Origin: Candidatus Cloacimonadota bacterium
Lineage (GTDB): Bacteria; Cloacimonadota; Cloacimonadia; JGIOTU-2
NCBI GenBank assembly: GCA_016932035.1
Contig: JAFGDR010000022.1
Span: 9,683 to 73,682 of the forward strand
Direction of reading: 5' to 3'
Length of the DNA: 64,000 nucleotides
The notes beneath the pieces are model-generated. The model was given only the letters and a program-made list of their open reading frames with translations. It was not told the origin of the DNA and made no database searches. Of this stretch, positions 1 through 10,000 are shown in pieces. Numbering within the stretch: position 1 is the stretch's first letter; every line of letters begins with the position of its first letter. A program made the translations under genes and the position numbers.

Positions 1-75
1 GCCAAAATGTATACCCAAATCCCTTACGGTCAATATTTTGTTCCTATCAGTTATCATACTTCTGCTCTTATTCAT
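1..75 (-). CDS. ABC transporter ATP-binding protein, 5' end only
   Basis: Reading the minus strand from an ATG at 75 gives 25 codons that run off the window edge without a stop. The end of this peptide, ILTVRDLGIHFG, matches the first beta strand and A-loop region of ABC ATPases of the peptide or branched-chain amino acid importer type. The Walker A motif would lie beyond the edge. A second ATG at 57 is an alternative start; neither has a clear Shine-Dalgarno. A TTGACG box at 114-109 lies 39 nt before the ATG at 75, so the mRNA may be almost leaderless. The gene is divergent from dtd. The ABC family call rests on a short stretch, and the substrate cannot be told. Confidence 0.5.
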   Translation of the reverse strand, partial: MNKSRSMITDRNKILTVRDLGIHFG

Positions 76-108
76 ATGAAGTTCGTATATGTACGGCATG
101 GATTTTAT

Positions 109-134
109 CGTCAAGAAATTGATGATTGTTGACA
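109..134. promoter_or_regulatory. Divergent promoter pair, -35 boxes
   Basis: CGTCAA at 109-114 reads as TTGACG on the minus strand and points toward the ABC ATPase gene. TTGACA at 129-134 points toward dtd. The boxes sit back to back 14 bp apart. A possible -10 for dtd is CCTATT at 152-157 (17 bp spacer), a poor match. The minus-strand -10 is also weak (CATATA about 17 bp away). Confidence 0.45.
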
Positions 135-182
135 ATAACGAGTGTACATCTCCTATTCATATATCAATTTTTTGGAGGTATC

Positions 183-623
183 ATGCGGCTTCTTGTTCAG
201 CGCGTGAAACGTTCATCAGTATCGGTTGATAACAAACTTGTTTCCGAAATTGGAACAGGGCTTCTTATCTTCCTGGGAATCGGGCATAAAGACACGAAAG
301 AACAGGTGGAATACCTTGCAAAAAAAGCAATCAATTTGCGCATATTTGAGGATGACGAGGGAAAGATGAACCTCAGTGTCAAGGATATTGGAGGAGAGAT
401 TCTCCTTATTTCACAGTTTACACTGTATGCAGATATGAATAAAGGAAACCGTCCAAGTTTTTCTGAACCGGCTTCTCCCGATAAAGCCGAAGCACTATAC
501 GAATATTTTGGAAAGTGTCTTAATGAATTAGGCGTTCCAACAAAACTTGGTAAATTCGGTGCGCTCATGCAAATCGATCTGCTCAATTTCGGTCCTGCTA
601 CGTTTTGGCTGGAGAGGGAATAG
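183..623 (+). CDS. dtd: D-aminoacyl-tRNA deacylase
   Basis: This 146-residue protein hydrolyses D-amino acids, and in the known family also glycine mis-attached to tRNA-Ala, from tRNA. It acts in the cytosol as a homodimer. The family signatures are present: SQFTLYAD at residues 77-84, NRPSF just after it, and the cross-subunit Gly-cisPro motif as GPAT at 137-140. The start is the ATG at 183, preceded by GGAGG at 174-178; a longer frame from a TTG at 126 has no ribosome site and would add non-family residues. Length is normal for the family. glyS follows on the same strand after 67 bp. Confidence 0.93.
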   Translation: MRLLVQRVKRSSVSVDNKLVSEIGTGLLIFLGIGHKDTKEQVEYLAKKAINLRIFEDDEGKMNLSVKDIGGEILLISQFTLYADMNKGNRPSFSEPASPDKAEALYEYFGKCLNELGVPTKLGKFGALMQIDLLNFGPATFWLERE

Positions 624-651
624 ATCTTACGGTAACTCGTCACCCAAAATC

Positions 652-657
652 TTGACA
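652..657 (+). promoter_or_regulatory. -35 box before glyS
   Basis: TTGACA lies 39 nt before the glyS ATG, in the gap after dtd. No convincing -10 is visible (AAATTT at 675-680 has the right spacing). glyS has no Shine-Dalgarno, so the transcript may start at or within a few bases of the ATG. Confidence 0.4.
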
Positions 658-690
658 CAGTTTCCATAGTACGGAAATTTCCCCCTCAAT

Positions 691-2763
691 ATGAAAAATA
701 ATACCTATCTCTATGAAATTGGAACAGAAGAAATTCCTGCTTCTTACATACGTCCTGCAGCAACCTATCTTCAGGAATATTTTTCAAAAAAACTAAAAGA
801 AGCACAGCTTGAATTTTCAGAGATAAAACATTTTTCCACACCACGAAGATTGTGTCTTATTATTACGGGACTTCCACCCGGTCAAGCAGATTCATCTGAA
901 GAAATAATCGGTCCTCCAAAACGAATTGCATATGATGATAAAGGGAATCTGAACAAAGTCGGGCTTGGTTTTATGAAAAAACAGGGACTCGATGAAAAGG
1001 ATGTAATCATCAAAGAACTTTCAAAGGGCGCGTACCTTAGCGCAACGAAACATTTCAAAGGAAAGTCTACAGAAGAAATTCTCCAAACAATCTCAATCGA
1101 TGTCATCCCCAACATTCCTTTCCCGAAGAAGATGCATTGGGGTAACAGTGCTCTTTTTTTTGCCCGTCCGATCCGATGGCTTCTGGCATTATATAATGAT
1201 AATATTCTTCCATTTGAAGTAGACGGCATAAAAAGTAATAATCTCACATATGGAAATAGATTTCAGATATTGCAAAATAATATTTATATTAATAATATAA
1301 GTAATTATATTTCTTTATTAAATGAACATTTCGTTATCGCAGACAGGAATGAGCGAAAATCAAAGATCCGTGAAGAAATAAATGCTGCAGCAGAAAAAGC
1401 AGGAGGATATCCAGTCGACGATGAGGAACTCCTCGAAACTGTCACAGATTTGGTTGAATATCCCTCGCCTATCATTGGCAGCTTTAATCCTTCATTCCTC
1501 GAATTACCTCCGAAAGTGCTGACAACAACCCTTTCAGAAACACAAAAATCATTCTCCGTAAAAAATAAACAAGGCGAACTTATACCCTTCTTTATCGGCA
1601 TCGGAAACAGCAATCCGGCTACAATCGATAAAGTGCTTTATGGTAATGAACGCGTTATCAATGCGCGTCTCAGTGATGCAAAATTCTATTTCGATACGGA
1701 CAGGGAAACATCCCTTGAAGCCAGAGTTCCAGAACTGAAAAAGGTCACGTTCATCAATAATCTCGGTACACTTTATGACAAAATAACGAGGATGAAATCA
1801 CTCGGCAGCTGGGTTGCACAATCACTTTCCTATGATGAGAATAAAATTTCACGCGCTGTTCTTCTATGCAAATCCGACCTGACAACACTCATTCTTGGTG
1901 AAAAGGAATACACAAAACTTCAGGGCTACATGGGCTGGCAATATGCACTCAATGATGGAGAAGATCCTGAAGTAGCACAGGCAATTTTTGAGCAATATCT
2001 TCCACGTTTTAAAAATGATGTTCTTCCCGAAACACAAACTGGTACAGCTCTCTCCCTCGTGGATAAGATGGATACTGTCACAGGATGTTTTTCGATCGGA
2101 CTTCAACCAACCGGCACAAGCGATCCGCTCGGTATCAGGAGAGCAGGAAACGGAATAGTTAGCATTCTTGCTGCAAACAATATTTCCCTCGATCTTGTAG
2201 AATGTATCGATCAAAGCATTGCAGCATTCAAGGAAGCCGATCCTGAGCTTCGTGATGCTGTCGTCGAATTCTTCATTCAGAGGATTCGTATGTACATCGA
2301 AAACAAGGGTATCGATTATGATGTCATAAATGCAGTGCTAGAAGCTGGTTTTTCAGATATCCCGGATACACTCATCAGAGCTCAGTGCCTACAACAATTC
2401 AAAACCCATGATGATTTCAAGGATTTCATAGTCGGCTTTAAAAGAGCTTCCAATATTCTGGAAAGTTCAAAAAAGGAAGTAAAACTTCAAGAAGCGCTTT
2501 TGCAAGAAAAAGAAGAATCCAAGCTCTACCAGAAACTACTCGAGATAATCCCATCATATAAAACTCATCTTGAAGATAGGGATTACGTCGAATGTTTTAA
2601 TGATCTTCTCGGACTCAAAGTTTCTATAGATAATTTTTTTGATAATGTAATGGTGATGGTCGAAGATGAAAAATTGCGTGAAAACCGCATGGCGCTTCTT
2701 CGTTTAATACATTCGACCTTTGTAAAAACTGCTGATCTTTCGAAGATCGTATATGAATTATAA
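691..2763 (+). CDS. glyS: Glycyl-tRNA synthetase, beta subunit
   Basis: 690 residues, the usual size for the beta subunit of the bacterial alpha2beta2 GlyRS. The N-terminus (YEIGTEEIPASYI, from about residue 8) and the FPKKMHWG block near residue 145 are typical, and the C-terminal third is the DALR-type anticodon-binding domain. The beta subunit supplies tRNA binding; the catalytic alpha subunit (glyQ) is not in the window although it is normally adjacent, so it must lie elsewhere. The start has no Shine-Dalgarno. The following gene begins 14 bp after the stop. The neighbour dtd can proofread glycine on tRNA-Ala, a functional link that is inference here. Confidence 0.95.
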   Translation: MKNNTYLYEIGTEEIPASYIRPAATYLQEYFSKKLKEAQLEFSEIKHFSTPRRLCLIITGLPPGQADSSEEIIGPPKRIAYDDKGNLNKVGLGFMKKQGLDEKDVIIKELSKGAYLSATKHFKGKSTEEILQTISIDVIPNIPFPKKMHWGNSALFFARPIRWLLALYNDNILPFEVDGIKSNNLTYGNRFQILQNNIYINNISNYISLLNEHFVIADRNERKSKIREEINAAAEKAGGYPVDDEELLETVTDLVEYPSPIIGSFNPSFLELPPKVLTTTLSETQKSFSVKNKQGELIPFFIGIGNSNPATIDKVLYGNERVINARLSDAKFYFDTDRETSLEARVPELKKVTFINNLGTLYDKITRMKSLGSWVAQSLSYDENKISRAVLLCKSDLTTLILGEKEYTKLQGYMGWQYALNDGEDPEVAQAIFEQYLPRFKNDVLPETQTGTALSLVDKMDTVTGCFSIGLQPTGTSDPLGIRRAGNGIVSILAANNISLDLVECIDQSIAAFKEADPELRDAVVEFFIQRIRMYIENKGIDYDVINAVLEAGFSDIPDTLIRAQCLQQFKTHDDFKDFIVGFKRASNILESSKKEVKLQEALLQEKEESKLYQKLLEIIPSYKTHLEDRDYVECFNDLLGLKVSIDNFFDNVMVMVEDEKLRENRMALLRLIHSTFVKTADLSKIVYEL

Positions 2764-2777
2764 TTTATGGAGTTTAA

Positions 2778-3977
2778 ATGAGCACATTCCTTTCCCATCG
2801 AGCCCGTGCAATAAAGCCGTCCCCGACACTTACTGTTTCTGCGCTTGCAAAACAGATGAAAGCCGAAGGCAAAGATGTAATCAATTTTGGTGTTGGTGAA
2901 CCCGATTTCAACACACCCGATTATATCAAAGAAGCTGCGAAGCAGGCTTTGGATGATAATTTCACCCGTTATACAGCTGCTGCAGGAATTCCTGAGCTGA
3001 GAAATGCAATCGTCGAAAAACTACGCGTGGATAACGGTCTTGATTACAGCGCTGATCAAATCCTTGTATCTCCCGGTGCGAAAGCATCTATCATTCATAT
3101 TCTGCTTGCAATCTGCGATCCTCGTGACGAAGTGGTCATCCCTTCACCTTATTGGGTAAGCTACACATCGCAGGTCGAAATGGTAGATGGACACCCGATC
3201 CTTCTTCTCACTAATATGAGTACAAATTTCAAGATCACAGCGAAGCAACTTGAAGAAGCACTGAATTCATTAAGCAATCCGAAAGCACTTATTCTTAATT
3301 CTCCAAACAATCCTACAGGAAGTGTTTATTCAGAAGAAGATTTACTGGGAATTGCTGAAGTATGTGCAAAAAATGATATTTTTATTATTTCTGATGAGAT
3401 TTATGAGAAACTCATTTATGATGGTGAAAAGCATGTATCGATCGCATCCCTTTCTCCTGAGGTAAAAGAAAAGACCATTGTCATTAATGGTGTATCAAAG
3501 GCATACGCAATGACCGGATGGCGTCTTGGATATGCTGCAGGTCCTCTTGAAGTTATTAAATATGCAAGCCGCATACAAAGTCATACCACATCAAACGTGA
3601 ACTCAATGACACAGAAAGCTGCAGTGGTTGCATTGCGGGAGGATGACGGAAGTATCGAACGGATGCGCCAGCAGTTTGAAAAGCGCAGAAATTTCCTTGT
3701 TGAAGGACTGAATTCGATTCCTAATATTAAATGCACACTTCCAAAAGGCGCTTTTTATGCTATGCCGGACATATCGTTTTATCTTCAAAACAACTCGAAA
3801 AATATCACATCATCTGCAGACCTATGCACATATATTCTTAAAAATAATCTGGTCGCAATCGTTCCCGGCTCTGCTTTCGGGGCAAATAATTATGTTCGCT
3901 TTTCCTATGCAAATTCAATGGAGAACATCGAAGCTGGTTTGCAGCGTTTTGCTGATGGATTGAATCGCATTTTATAA
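2778..3977 (+). CDS. Aspartate aminotransferase family, PLP-dependent (class I)
   Basis: A 399-residue fold-type I aminotransferase of the Thermus/Bacillus AspB (1-gamma) type, exchanging amino groups between amino acids and 2-oxo acids in the cytosol. Visible motifs are the substrate loop NSPNNPTG (174-181), SDEIYEKL (205-212) with the cofactor-ring Asp and Tyr, and SKAYAMTGWRLGY (240-252) with the PLP lysine at 241. GGAG at 2767-2770 supports the start. Aspartate is the best guess for substrate, but aromatic or alanine specificity cannot be excluded. It sits in a run with glyS upstream and a small membrane protein one base downstream. Confidence 0.9.
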   Translation: MSTFLSHRARAIKPSPTLTVSALAKQMKAEGKDVINFGVGEPDFNTPDYIKEAAKQALDDNFTRYTAAAGIPELRNAIVEKLRVDNGLDYSADQILVSPGAKASIIHILLAICDPRDEVVIPSPYWVSYTSQVEMVDGHPILLLTNMSTNFKITAKQLEEALNSLSNPKALILNSPNNPTGSVYSEEDLLGIAEVCAKNDIFIISDEIYEKLIYDGEKHVSIASLSPEVKEKTIVINGVSKAYAMTGWRLGYAAGPLEVIKYASRIQSHTTSNVNSMTQKAAVVALREDDGSIERMRQQFEKRRNFLVEGLNSIPNIKCTLPKGAFYAMPDISFYLQNNSKNITSSADLCTYILKNNLVAIVPGSAFGANNYVRFSYANSMENIEAGLQRFADGLNRIL

Positions 3978-3978
3978 C

Positions 3979-4197
3979 ATGTCATTTTTTACCGACGAAT
4001 GGAAGAAGCGAAGAACATATCGAAATAAAGACCTTACTTCTGTCTGGAAATTGATCATACGCATTCTCCTTCTTATTATTCTCATTATTCTTATACGGTT
4101 TTTTTCTACAGGTGGTGTTTCAAAATTCTGGAATTACATTCTTCATGAAAACGACAAACCTGCGACGGTTATCATTGAAGAAGAGGTGGTCGAATAA
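3979..4197 (+). CDS. Small single-pass membrane protein, unknown function
   Basis: A 72-residue protein with a very basic N-terminus, one hydrophobic helix at about residues 24-42 (rich in Ile/Leu) and an acidic C-terminal tail (EEEVVE). By the positive-inside rule the N-terminus should be cytosolic. It starts one base after the aminotransferase stop, and its stop codon shares a base with the next start (TAATG at 4195-4199), so it is almost surely translated as part of the operon. No family was recognised; the tight packing argues that it is a real gene. Confidence 0.7.
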   Translation: MSFFTDEWKKRRTYRNKDLTSVWKLIIRILLLIILIILIRFFSTGGVSKFWNYILHENDKPATVIIEEEVVE

Positions 4198-5099
4198 TGA
4201 GTCTGCTTGTTGTCGGCTCCATCGGATTAGATACTATAGAAAATCATCACGGGAAGGTCCGTGATGTACTTGGAGGTTCTGCGATATATGCCTCTGTTTC
4301 AGCCAGCTTTTTGTATGATAATGTGGCAATCGTCGGCATAGTTGGTAAGGATTTTCCGGAAGAATATATTACGCTTTTAAAAAAACATGGGGTCAATACT
4401 GCCGCACTTCAGTTTGCGGATGGTCAAACCTTCCGCTGGAGGGGACGCTACACCAATCTCAACCAGGCAATCACACTTGAAACTCATCTCAATGTTTTTG
4501 CATCTTTTGATCCAACGATTCCTGAAGAACTACAAACCTCTCCATTTATTCTACTTGGCAATATTGATCCTGAAATACAACTCAAAGTGATCACACAAAT
4601 GAAAGAGCCTAAGATCATTGCCGCAGATACAATGAATTACTGGATCATCAAAAAACTCGATGCACTCATGGAGATGTTACAGCATATTGATATACTTTTT
4701 ATTAATGATGAAGAAATTAGATTATTAACCCTGGAACACTATTTGTATGATGCGTCCCAGAAAATTCTGACATATGGCCCAAAGACGGTTGTCGTCAAAA
4801 AGGGTGAGCACGGTGTTATGATCGTAAAAAAGGATTTCTACTTTTTTGCTCCAGGCTATCCTCTGAAAAAGGTTATGGATACAACAGGTGCAGGTGACTG
4901 TTTCTCCGGAGGTTTCATGGGTCATCTTGCTTATTGTAAAACACTTAATGAGTCAACGCTTAGGCAGGCAGCGATCATGGGCACCATTACATCGGCTTAT
5001 AATGTTGAGGGCTTTAGCCTAGACGCACTTACAAAGCTCTCGAAAGACAAAATTATTTCGCGTTTTAATAAACTAAAAAAATATACACAGTTCGAATAA
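4197..5099 (+). CDS. PfkB-family carbohydrate/nucleoside kinase
   Basis: A 300-residue ribokinase-fold kinase. The N-terminal GGSA motif (26-29) and the C-terminal signature DTTGAGDCFSGGF (228-240), with catalytic Asp at 234 and the GAGD anion hole, are intact. It should transfer phosphate from ATP to a sugar or nucleoside hydroxyl in the cytosol. The substrate is not evident; placement directly before purM is compatible with a nucleoside or ribose substrate, but that is inference. Start and stop codons overlap both neighbours by one base (TAATG), which indicates translational coupling. Confidence 0.88.
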   Translation: MSLLVVGSIGLDTIENHHGKVRDVLGGSAIYASVSASFLYDNVAIVGIVGKDFPEEYITLLKKHGVNTAALQFADGQTFRWRGRYTNLNQAITLETHLNVFASFDPTIPEELQTSPFILLGNIDPEIQLKVITQMKEPKIIAADTMNYWIIKKLDALMEMLQHIDILFINDEEIRLLTLEHYLYDASQKILTYGPKTVVVKKGEHGVMIVKKDFYFFAPGYPLKKVMDTTGAGDCFSGGFMGHLAYCKTLNESTLRQAAIMGTITSAYNVEGFSLDALTKLSKDKIISRFNKLKKYTQFE

Positions 5100-6118
5100 T
5101 GAAAGACTCGATCGATTACAAAAAAGCAGGTGTAGACATTAAGGCAGGAGAAAAAGCTGTCGATCTTATAAAACCGCTTGCAAAAAATACTTTCTCAAAA
5201 GATGTTGTAACTGACATTGGCTCATTCGGGGCACTTTTCAAACTCGATCTCTCAAGATGGACAAAACCAATACTCGTTTCGAGCACAGACAGCGTTGGTA
5301 CAAAAGTACACATTGCAAACATGCTTCAAAAATGGGATACTCTTGGGCAGGATATCGTTAATCATTGTGTAAATGATATCCTTACCCAGGGTGCGTATCC
5401 GCTTTTCTTTTTGGATTATATCGGCATCGGGAAAGTACTGCCTAGGCATATTCAAGAAATTGTCAAAGGACTCACTCAAGCATGCAAAGAGAATGACTGT
5501 GCACTTATCGGTGGAGAGCTCGCCGAGATGCCGTCTCTGTATAGCGATGATGATTTTGATCTTGTTGGAACGATTATCGGTTGTGTTAATGAGGATAAAG
5601 TCATCTCAGGTAAGACTATTTCAGATAGTGATATTCTTCTCGGATTTCCTTCAACCGGACTTCATACAAATGGCTATACCCTCGCTCGTAAAATTGTTTT
5701 TGACATAATGCAATTAAAACCGGGTTCGTTCATTGAAGACTTACATTCTACAATTGCCGAAGTACTTCTTGCTGTTCATAAATCCTACTACCCTATCTTA
5801 AAACCGTATATAGAAAATAAAATAATCAAGGGACTTGCACATATTACAGGTGGAGGAATACCCGGTAATCTGAAACGGATAATTCCAGGTGGTTTCTCTG
5901 CTGTTGTACAAAAGGACTCTTGGGAAATACCGCCACTATTCGAGATGCTCCAAAAAGGGGGAAATGTACATATTGATGAGATGTATCGAGCATTCAATAT
6001 GGGTATCGGAATGATTGCAATCGTCGATGAAGAACATGCTGACATTATTATTGAGGAAACTGATGCGATAATCATCGGTTCAATTGAAAAAGGGAAGAAA
6101 AAAGTAGTACTTCAATAA
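5099..6118 (+). CDS. purM: Phosphoribosylformylglycinamidine cyclo-ligase (AIR synthetase)
   Basis: A 339-residue enzyme of the fifth step of de novo purine synthesis, closing the imidazole ring of AIR with ATP. The PurM/SelD-type ATP-binding fold is shown by DSVGTK at 64-69 (DGVGTK in most relatives, so Gly is replaced by Ser), the GQDIVNHCVND block at 83-93, and the glycine-rich HITGGGIPGN segment near residue 250. Length is normal. No other purine gene is nearby, so it is an isolated member of the pathway within this housekeeping run. It overlaps the gene on each side by one base. Confidence 0.94.
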   Translation: MKDSIDYKKAGVDIKAGEKAVDLIKPLAKNTFSKDVVTDIGSFGALFKLDLSRWTKPILVSSTDSVGTKVHIANMLQKWDTLGQDIVNHCVNDILTQGAYPLFFLDYIGIGKVLPRHIQEIVKGLTQACKENDCALIGGELAEMPSLYSDDDFDLVGTIIGCVNEDKVISGKTISDSDILLGFPSTGLHTNGYTLARKIVFDIMQLKPGSFIEDLHSTIAEVLLAVHKSYYPILKPYIENKIIKGLAHITGGGIPGNLKRIIPGGFSAVVQKDSWEIPPLFEMLQKGGNVHIDEMYRAFNMGIGMIAIVDEEHADIIIEETDAIIIGSIEKGKKKVVLQ

Positions 6119-6927
6119 TGGCAGAAACCTGGCGCTTCATCAATTCCGGAAAACTCAAACCTTATGAGAATATGGCAATGGATGAAGCACTTTTATTTGG
6201 TGTCATTAATAGAAATTACCCTCCTGCAGTACGAGTTTATGATTGGCATCCCCCCACCGTTTCTTTCGGATATCATCAGAAGATCCACGAGCACATTTGT
6301 ATTGAAAAAGTAAAAGAATATGGATTTGGACTTGTTCGACGTCCAACCGGCGGAAGAGCAGTTCTTCATTATGATGAAGTAACCTACGCAGTTATATCCA
6401 GAACTGACGGAGTTCTTTCCGGTTCCATACTTGAATCCTACCAAAAAATAGGAAGAGTGTTACTCTCATCTCTTCATGAGATTGGAATCGATGCTGTTAT
6501 GTATGACAGCATGCCATCCGAAAGAGAGCAGAAGATTTGGATCAATCCCTGTTTCACAAGCGCTTCAAAGTATGAGATAAACTATAATGGAAAAAAACTA
6601 ATAGGTAGCGCTCAGATACGAAAAGGCAATGCCCTTCTTCAGCACGGATCAATTCTTTTCAATCATAATCAGGAATTGATGGCAGAGCTATTACCTACGA
6701 AAAGCATAAAAGAAAAAGAAACAATAAAGAAACTCTTATCAAAAAAAACCGTTGCAGTGAATTCACTTCTCGAGAATCCTGTGACATTTAATAATTTTGC
6801 AAATGTCTTAAAGAAAAATTTCCAAAATATTCTTGGAATTACTTTCTCAGAAAACGATGAGTTAACATCATATGAGAAACAATTGTATGAAGGTTTCAAA
6901 AATAAGTATAACTTCGATGAAAAGTAA
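6118..6927 (+). CDS. Octanoyltransferase LipM-like / lipoate-protein ligase family
   Basis: 269 residues of the BPL/LplA/LipB fold. RRPTGGRAVLHYDEVTY (74-90) is the lipoyl-binding signature; GKKLIGSAQ (158-166) holds the conserved lysine at 160. Cys145 in PCF sits where Bacillus LipM has its acyl-enzyme cysteine, which favours an octanoyl-ACP:protein transferase over an ATP-dependent ligase. No lipA, lipB, gcvH or dehydrogenase complex genes are in the window to confirm this. The start overlaps the purM stop by one base. It is the last gene of the run that begins at dtd/glyS. Confidence 0.82.
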   Translation: MAETWRFINSGKLKPYENMAMDEALLFGVINRNYPPAVRVYDWHPPTVSFGYHQKIHEHICIEKVKEYGFGLVRRPTGGRAVLHYDEVTYAVISRTDGVLSGSILESYQKIGRVLLSSLHEIGIDAVMYDSMPSEREQKIWINPCFTSASKYEINYNGKKLIGSAQIRKGNALLQHGSILFNHNQELMAELLPTKSIKEKETIKKLLSKKTVAVNSLLENPVTFNNFANVLKKNFQNILGITFSENDELTSYEKQLYEGFKNKYNFDEK

Positions 6928-6950
6928 TGTTTTATTGATGTACAAAAAAG

Positions 6951-6956
6951 TTGACA
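6951..6956 (+). promoter_or_regulatory. -35 box for the TonB-dependent receptor operon
   Basis: A perfect TTGACA lies in the gap between the lipM-like gene and the receptor, 79 nt before the chosen ATG. AAATTA at 6975-6980 is a weak -10 candidate (18 bp spacer). It probably drives the receptor and the closely following exbB-exbD-exbD-tonB genes. Confidence 0.45.
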
Positions 6957-7029
6957 TATGTTTTAGCGCACTTGAAATTAGTTCCGTGTCTTAGTACCTA
7001 AGACCAATTTTTTCATGAAGGGAGAAGCT

Positions 7030-10000
7030 ATGAAAAGGTACTTATTCGCTTTTACATTCGTTGTGCTTTTTCTTCTAGTAGCCGTACTCCATGCAGGTAC
7101 GACAGGTAAACTTGCTGGCCGGGTTACTGATATTGATTCTGGAGAGCCCGTTATCGGCGCCAATGTAATCATTATTGAGAAACAAATAGGTGCAACCACA
7201 GACGACAAAGGTCGTTATATGGTAATTAACATTCCTCCTGGCACCTATGAAGTCAAAGCTTTCAGAATGGGTTATCAAGCAGTCACCATTACAGATGTAA
7301 AGATCAATCTTGACTTGACCACAACCTTAAACTTCGAACTCAAAAGCACTGATACACAAATTGAAGGTATCACTGTTAGAGCAGAACAGAAGCTTGTTGA
7401 GAGAGATATTACAGGTTCGGAAAAAATCATTAGTTCCGAAGATATCGAACAAATGCCGGTTCAATCAATTCAAGAGATCGTTGCTGTTACTGCTGGTGCT
7501 GTAGGTTCTGGAGAAAATCTTCACATTAGAGGAGGTCGTGCTAATGAGGTTGTGTACACTGTTGACGGTATGTCGGTTTCCAATCCGGTTGATAACGGAT
7601 TTGGCATGCAGCTCGATATGGACGCTGTTGGAGACATGTCCGTTCAGACAGGTGGTTTTACTGCTGAGTTCGGTAACGCACAATCAGCCATTATTAACCT
7701 TGTGACAAAATCAGGTGGTCCTGAATATTCAGGAAAGCTCGAAATGAGTTCCGACCACATCTTTGATGAAGGAAGCAATGAAGACCAGGTCAAATTTGCA
7801 TTTGGTGGGCCGATCATTCCTTCCGGCTCTCAACATCAAAGAGATAAGTTCACATTCTATCTCAACACTACTGGTGCATGGACAGACGGAAGGTACAAAG
7901 ATTACTATGCTCTTGAAGAAACCAACCCTCTGTCTAATCCTCTTGGGCAACTTTCTTATTTCGGATTCGGTGATTCATTATATTATTTTAACGAGATCAA
8001 TTCAATCACAGAAGGAAGAGATAAAATTTGGTTGTTTGATGTAGGTGACAGGTATGTTAACAGCTATCAAGCTAACTTTAAAACAAAGTTCCAGGTTAGT
8101 CCAACTGTCAAACTTACAGCAGCAGTTAGAGGTGATAGGGAAACAAATCTTCCTTTCAATTATCTTAACCGATTGTCTCTTCGCTATATGAACCACTGGA
8201 CAACAGAACATAATCAACTTGCACTCACCTGGGATCAAACGATATCTCCAAAAATGTTCTATACTGTCCGCGCAAGCAGGTTCGAGACAAATATTGATTT
8301 GAATTCCGGTGTTGATAGAGGTTGGTATTTCACCGCTCAAAATGTTGATTGGAACAATCCGACATGGACTGAAGATCCGACTTCCAATAACTTTGGCGTT
8401 CATATTCCCGGGCAGCAGGAAGATCAGATTTTAGAATATTACGACCAGTTTAATGATGAACAACCAGTGCCGCTGTTCACAAATCCGGGAACACACGCGG
8501 GGAATTTCTGGAAAGACCAGACAATCACCTATTCTTTGAGAAGTGATTTCACTTACCAGATAAACGAAATACATCAAGCTAAAACCGGTATTGAGATCAA
8601 ATTCAACGAAATTTATAAAGACCGTCTTAATAATCCCTGGGACATTGATGACGTTACAAGACTTCCTAATTATCTAAAAACAGTAACAAAAGTTGATACA
8701 AATGTTACTCCCTATGATCAACTAAATATGGTTGCATATGGCGAAGATATTTACTGGAAGAATGATTTTATCGACGCAATCAAGTTTGCTGGCGGAAATA
8801 TTGACGGCTATAAAGCCTTTCCCTGGCAGGGCGCATACTATCTCCAAGATAAGATGGAGTGGGAAGGTATGATCGTTAATGCCGGTATGCGTTTCGACTT
8901 CTGGTATCTTGGAAACAAATACCAGATTAAAAGTGATACAACTGGTAAATATATTGATGCAGAATGGGACAAGGTTACATACATTGTAGACGATGGCAGC
9001 GGTGGATTTGAGACCAGAACTGAAGATGTTAAAAAATTCCAAATCATGGTTAGTCCCCGTTTAGGTGTATCACATCCTATTACTGATAAAGATGTGCTTC
9101 ACTTTGCATATAACTACCAAAGTCAGCTTCCTCCAATGCAGTATGTGTTCACCAGCTCAACAGAGCGCGCAGGAGAGGTGGGAGCTCAAGTTGGTAATCC
9201 TAACCTGAAGCCCGAAACAACTATCACATATGAGGTTGGTGTCGAGCATCAGATGGGTGAAGATTACCTTCTTGATGTGACTATTTTCTACAAGAATATC
9301 TATAATCTTGTTAGTATTCTTGATAATGACTACTCTCTCCTTCCGGATAGTATTGCACAAGCCGGCAGACAATACTGGCTTTATATTTCGCAGGACTATG
9401 GCAGTGCACGTGGTGTAGAACTTACCCTGAAAAAACGTTTTAGTAATTTCTGGGGCTTCACACTTGGATACACATATTCCTGGGCAAACGGACGTAACTC
9501 CGGTGCCGTTGAAGCAAGAGACAACCTGAGAGAATTTCCTCTTGATTGGGACATCAGACATAATGCTTCACTGAATTTTGATTTCAGAATTCCCGAAGAC
9601 GAAGAGTTCTATCTCTTTGGTATCAAGATGCCTGATAAATTCTATACAAGCTTGCTCTGGAGAATTCAATCAGGTGCTCCCTATACTCCTTTAACACCTG
9701 ATCCTGATAGTAATGTCCAACTTGAAACAAATTCCGATAGACTTCCTTGGACAAATAGTGCAGACCTGAGAGTGAGTAAAGCATTCAACCTTTTTGGTGA
9801 TACTAAATTCACTATCTTCTGCAATATTTCAAATTTATTTAATACCCTTAATATTAACTACGTTGATACAAAAACCGGTGAAACACCTGATAAAGGCACC
9901 CTTACCTATTGGGACACCTATGATTTAAATCATGACGGCAAGATCGAACGAGAAGATGGTGAAGACGTTACAGGCGCTGCCATTTATCTTGAAGGACTTT

